A stretch of DNA of 64,000 nucleotides from NCBI GenBank assembly GCA_944325555.1, contig CALVAN010000002.1:112025-176024 (forward strand). The letters are read 5' to 3'. Below are positions 61,487-64,000 of this stretch, piece by piece (position 1 is the stretch's first letter; each line of letters starts with the position of its first letter). Source of the DNA: Candidatus Gastranaerophilales bacterium (lineage in GTDB: Bacteria > Cyanobacteriota > Vampirovibrionia > Gastranaerophilales > Gastranaerophilaceae). The notes below the pieces were generated by a model. That model was not told the DNA's origin, made no database searches, and was given only the letters and a program-made list of their open reading frames with translations. The translations under genes were made by a program, and so were the position numbers.

Positions 61487-62305
61487 ATGATAAAAAAAAT
61501 TATTTCTTGTTTAATTTTGTTGTCGGTCTTGTTTATAGCCGGTTGTACAAAGAAAGATGAAGAGGATAAGGATCTTCTTTCCGTTATAAAAAAACGTGGT
61601 GAACTTGTTGTTGGGGTTAAATTCGACTCAAAACCCTTTGGCTTTATTGAAAACGGCAAACTGCAAGGCTATGATATAGACATTGCACATTTGCTGGCTA
61701 AAAGAATATTCGGCAACGAAAAACTTGTTCGTTTTGTAGAGGTAAATGCGTCTAATCGAATAACCAAACTCAATTCCGGGGAAGTTGACATGCTAATCGC
61801 TACCATGACTATTAACCCTAAGAGAATGGAAGTCGTTGATTTTTCGTATCCTTATTTTTATACCGGACAGGCTATTATGATAAGAAAGGGTACAGATATA
61901 AAAACTGTCGGAGATTTAAACGGCAGAAGAGTTATTGTTGTACTGGGGACTACAGGCGAAAAAAATATACGATATTTCGCACCCGATGTAGTTTTGACCG
62001 GATACCGAACATATCAGGAAGGATTTGAAGCTTTTCTTCAAAGACGTGCACAGGCCATGACTTCTGATGATACAATACTTGCTGGTTTTGTCATGGATCA
62101 TCCTGAGTTTAAGATATTGCCCCAAAGATATTCTCAAGATGCCTATGCAATAGCTTTTAGAAAAGAGCCGCAAAGTGCCTCGTTGAAAACAGAAGTTAAT
62201 CTAGCCTTAGATGAACTCAGACGTAAAGGTCACCTTAACTATTTAAAATCCCGATGGATGCCGGCTGCCAGTGACAACTTTAAGGAATCTATGGGAAAAA
62301 GATAA
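61487..62305 (+). CDS. ABC transporter amino-acid-binding lipoprotein (SBP family 3)
   Basis: A protein of 272 residues. The lipobox FIAGC gives Cys20 as the lipid anchor. ELVVGVKFDSKPFGFIENGKLQGYDIDIAHLLAKRIF, EVDMLIATMTINPKRMEVVDFSYPYFYTGQAI and the hinge to the second lobe (GRRVIVVLGTTGEKNI) are typical of glutamate/glutamine-type binding proteins. The AAAAGGA SD lies upstream. The permease and ATPase genes are not adjacent. It follows spmB by 16 bases, so it may be in that operon. Confidence 0.93.
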   Translation: MIKKIISCLILLSVLFIAGCTKKDEEDKDLLSVIKKRGELVVGVKFDSKPFGFIENGKLQGYDIDIAHLLAKRIFGNEKLVRFVEVNASNRITKLNSGEVDMLIATMTINPKRMEVVDFSYPYFYTGQAIMIRKGTDIKTVGDLNGRRVIVVLGTTGEKNIRYFAPDVVLTGYRTYQEGFEAFLQRRAQAMTSDDTILAGFVMDHPEFKILPQRYSQDAYAIAFRKEPQSASLKTEVNLALDELRRKGHLNYLKSRWMPAASDNFKESMGKR

Positions 62306-62348
62306 ATGTGAGAAGAATTTAAATAATTAATTATAAAAAGTACTATAA

Positions 62349-62388
62349 TAAAAGAGGCATGTATATAAAATACAAGCCTCTTTTATTT
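62349..62388. terminator. Rho-independent terminator
   Basis: A 10-base stem TAAAAGAGGC / GCCTCTTTTA (62349-62358 with 62376-62385) extended by a short inner TGTAT/ATACA stem, with TTTATTT on the right. It lies between the converging binding-protein gene (+) and the coiled-coil gene (-). Confidence 0.88.
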
Positions 62389-62401
62389 AAAACAAATTAA
62401 A

Positions 62402-62875
62402 TTAATCCATGTTTTTTCTTATTTTTTCTTTAGTGGATTCAAGATTCTTTATTTTCTTTTCTGTATCTTTTATTAGTTTGTTTTTTTCAGATCTTTGTCT
62501 TGCTAAATTTTGGTATTGACTGTCAAGAGTTGCATATTCATTTTTGTATTGAATTAACTGGTTTCTTAATTCTGTTTGAGCACTGTCTAATTGTAATAGC
62601 GCACTTTGCAAACTGTTATCTTCAGGAGAAGATGCAGTTGCTGCAGGTGTACTTGTGTTTGTTGCGGCAATGTGTTCAACCGGCGTCATTGTAGATGTTT
62701 TGGGTTGAGCAATTTCTGTCTTTGCAGCAGTGTTGATTGATTCTGTAATAGGTACATTTTCAAAAACAGGTTCATAAGGCATGTCCTGAGCACATGCTTT
62801 GAGACTGAAAGCCGCAGATGTAACTAATACTGTTCCTGCTAATGCAACATTAAGGATATTTTTGTGCATATTCAT
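62402..62875 (-). CDS. Secreted coiled-coil protein
   Basis: A protein of 157 residues from the ATG at 62875, with GGAG nine bases upstream. An upstream in-frame start is unlikely. The signal peptide is about 30 residues (cleavage after ACAQ is likely). A Thr/Pro/Ser/Ala-rich linker (about 50-85) precedes a coiled coil (about 90-155, LDSAQTELRNQLIQYKNEY...KDTEKKIKNLESTKEKI). Possibly a periplasmic spacer or scaffold protein. Function unknown. Confidence 0.72.
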   Translation of the reverse strand: MNMHKNILNVALAGTVLVTSAAFSLKACAQDMPYEPVFENVPITESINTAAKTEIAQPKTSTMTPVEHIAATNTSTPAATASSPEDNSLQSALLQLDSAQTELRNQLIQYKNEYATLDSQYQNLARQRSEKNKLIKDTEKKIKNLESTKEKIRKNMD

Positions 62876-62920
62876 GTATGAATTCTCCTTTTTAATTATA
62901 TACATGTCGATACATGCTTA
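62876..62920 (-). promoter_or_regulatory. Promoter region of the coiled-coil gene with a palindrome
   Basis: On the minus strand a TATAAT lies shortly upstream of the SD AAGGAG. CATGT-CGAT-ACATG (62903-62907 with 62912-62916) lies where a -10 to -35 spacer would be, so it could be an operator. No good -35 hexamer is visible. Confidence 0.35.
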
Positions 62921-63104
62921 TTTTATAAAATTGTTCGTCATGATACCTCATCTAACATGCGTAATTTGAGTAAAAAATAAAAAAATCAGTGAAAATTTTA
63001 TTATAAAAAAACACATTATAAAGAAATGTTAAGCCAGAAAACCTTTATTTTATTGGGTTTTGAAAAAAACAATAAAAAACTAAAAAATTTTTAAAATAAA
63101 ATGC

Positions 63105-63133
63105 TTGAAATTAAAATTTCTTTAGGCTACATT
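63105..63133 (+). promoter_or_regulatory. rRNA operon promoter P1
   Basis: TTGAAA (63105-63110), a 17-base spacer and TACATT (63128-63133), preceded by an A/T-rich tract of more than 60 bases (about 63040-63100) typical of an UP element. Predicted start near 63140, about 460 bases before the 16S sequence. Confidence 0.7.
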
Positions 63134-63303
63134 AATAGAGTGGTCAGCGGGCCACGGAGGCGAAGCCGGAAAGAACAAAACCACTAAGGTTTCAAAATTT
63201 ACTTTCCAAGTTGCCACTAAAATTTAAAACTAGTTCTTGTTTGGAATGGTTTGAAAAATAAAAAAGCTGAAAATTTAATTAATAACAAAAATTAAAAAAC
63301 TAC
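63134..63303. other. rRNA leader, upstream part
   Basis: Between the two promoter-like sites. It holds GTGG...CCAC and GGC-GAA-GCC hairpins at 63139-63175 right after the predicted P1 start. The rest is AT-rich. No ORF. Confidence 0.35.
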
Positions 63304-63331
63304 TTGACAACAAAAATTGAAGTGTTACGAT
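63304..63331 (+). promoter_or_regulatory. rRNA operon promoter P2
   Basis: A perfect TTGACA (63304-63309), a 16-base spacer and TACGAT (63326-63331). The inverted repeat GTTAC-GATGAA-GTAAC (63324-63328 with 63335-63339) overlaps the -10 region, so a protein could bind there. Confidence 0.55.
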
Positions 63332-63339
63332 GAAGTAAC

Positions 63340-63596
63340 GTCAAAAGGATGAGTTGGGAATGCCTTCTAAGTAAGGTGAAAACAAACTCCAAGAAAGTTT
63401 TCACCAAATAAATTCTGGACAATTTCGGTTGAGAAAGATTTATTTGGTTCTGAGTAAACCTCAGAATTGAACCTTGAAAATAGAATAGCTAAAAACGATT
63501 AATACCTGTTGATTCAACAACAAATAAAATTAACGGACACGATTTAAAGCAAAGTCGAGCAGGAAGCGTAAGCTTCCGATGGACATAAACTTTCTG
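63340..63596 (+). other. rRNA leader with serial hairpins
   Basis: A non-coding leader. Three successive stems share two bases at each junction: GGTGAAAAC (63375-63383) with GTTTTCACC (63397-63405), CCAAATAAAT (63404-63413) with ATTTATTTGG (63438-63447), and TTCTGAG (63448-63454) with CTCAGAA (63460-63466), flanked by GGTT and AACC. A hairpin GGAAGC-GTAA-GCTTCC lies at 63562-63577 shortly before the mature 16S sequence and may take part in processing. Confidence 0.6.
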
Positions 63597-64000
63597 ACAA
63601 CGGAGAGTTTGATCCTGGCTCAGGACGAACGCTGGCGGCGTGCTTCATACATGCAAGTCGAACGAGAAGCAGGAGCTTGCTCCTGTGGAAAGTGGCGGAC
63701 GGGTGAGTAACACGTAGGAAATCTGCCCTTTAGTGGGGGACAACAGTTGGAAACGACTGCTAATACCCCATACGAGCTAAGTTGCAATACTTATCTTGAA
63801 AACTCCGGTGCTAAAGGATGAGCCTGCGTCTGATTAGCTAGTTGGCGGTGTAAATGACCACCAAGGCAATGATCAGTAGCTGGTTTGAGAGGATGATCAG
63901 CCACAATGGGACTGAGACACGGCCCATACTCCTACGGGAGGCAGCAGTAGGGAATTTTGCGCAATGGGGGAAACCCTGACGCAGCAACGCCGCGTGTGTG
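63597..64000 (+). rRNA. rrs: 16S ribosomal RNA, 5' part (cut by the window edge)
   Basis: The sequence contains AGAGTTTGATCCTGGCTCAG at 63604-63623, ACGCTGGCGGCGTGCTTCATACATGC after it, a V1 hairpin (AGCAGGAGCTTGCTCCTGT), GGGTGAGTAACACGTAGG, ACTCCTACGGGAGGCAGCAGT near 63930-63950 and ACGCAGCAACGCCGCGTG near the end. The mature 5' end is estimated. About 400 of some 1500 nucleotides are in the window. The form of the V1-V3 region is compatible with the basal cyanobacterial line. This can be tested by a simple search. Confidence 0.99.

Noticed and set aside
1..64000. CRISPR arrays, tRNA genes, prophage or transposase genes.
   Set aside because: No regularly spaced repeats, no tRNA-like cloverleaf with a GTTCRANNC arm, and no integrase or transposase motif was seen on either strand.

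Overview
The window looks like an AT-rich chromosomal segment from a Gram-negative bacterium of the non-photosynthetic cyanobacterial line (Vampirovibrionia/Melainabacteria, probably the gut order Gastranaerophilales). This placement is inferred from the style of the partial 16S rRNA at the right edge and from gene content: Kdo/LPS synthesis (kdsB), a TolC/RND efflux set, a FliO-P-Q-R export cluster, glgC, a pilin-like protein, and many lineage-type hypothetical proteins. No database search was possible. I see no prophage, insertion sequence, CRISPR array or tRNA gene.

Layout. 1-4.5 kb: 3' part of a malic enzyme, a proline-rich membrane protein, dnaA with a STAS-like gene upstream, and a glycine-rich membrane protein. 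4.5-12.2 kb: a mostly + strand housekeeping run (parvulin PPIase, M24 peptidase, TrmH-type methyltransferase, RqcP-like S4 protein, PncC/CinA, NAD isocitrate dehydrogenase), then ruvB (-) and kdsB. 12.2-17.8 kb: signalling genes (histidine kinase plus a REC-GGDEF-like-REC regulator, a 40-codon ORF, a CHASE2-GGDEF cyclase, and a BlaI-type repressor with an overlapping partner and a small lipoprotein). 18-26.4 kb: adenine deaminase, a glucosaminidase-like protein, an XRE/zinc-ribbon protein, secF-secD, a calpain-like protease and a secreted HExxH protein. 26.5-31 kb: tsf, rpsB with a structured leader, a CoA-dehydratase/activase relative, and class II aldolase.

31-42 kb: a large unknown protein, a lytic transglycosylase, a GAF-type histidine kinase with a CheY-like regulator, lepA, a MITE-like palindromic element, polA with a small secreted protein, and a signal-less subtilisin-like protein. 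42.1-46.3 kb: a type III export cluster (a protein with two SpoA domains, FliO, FliP, a long FliQ, a secretin-N-domain-like protein, FliR). Then leuC-type dehydratase (-), a LysM/EF-hand-like protein, glgC, a thioredoxin-fold lipoprotein, a pilin-like protein and a tripartite RND efflux operon behind a palindromic operator-like site. 58.4-62.9 kb: DUF805-type and other membrane proteins, SpmA/SpmB, an amino-acid-binding lipoprotein and a coiled-coil secreted protein. 62.9 kb to the end: a long rRNA leader with two promoter-like sites and serial hairpins, then the first ~400 nt of 16S rRNA.

The most interesting theme is that several enzyme-like proteins in the window (glucosaminidase, calpain-like, subtilisin-like, LysM/EF-hand-like and others) have no Sec signal peptide, while the same window encodes a divergent type III export core. 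A non-Sec export route for these proteins is a testable hypothesis, not something the sequence proves.
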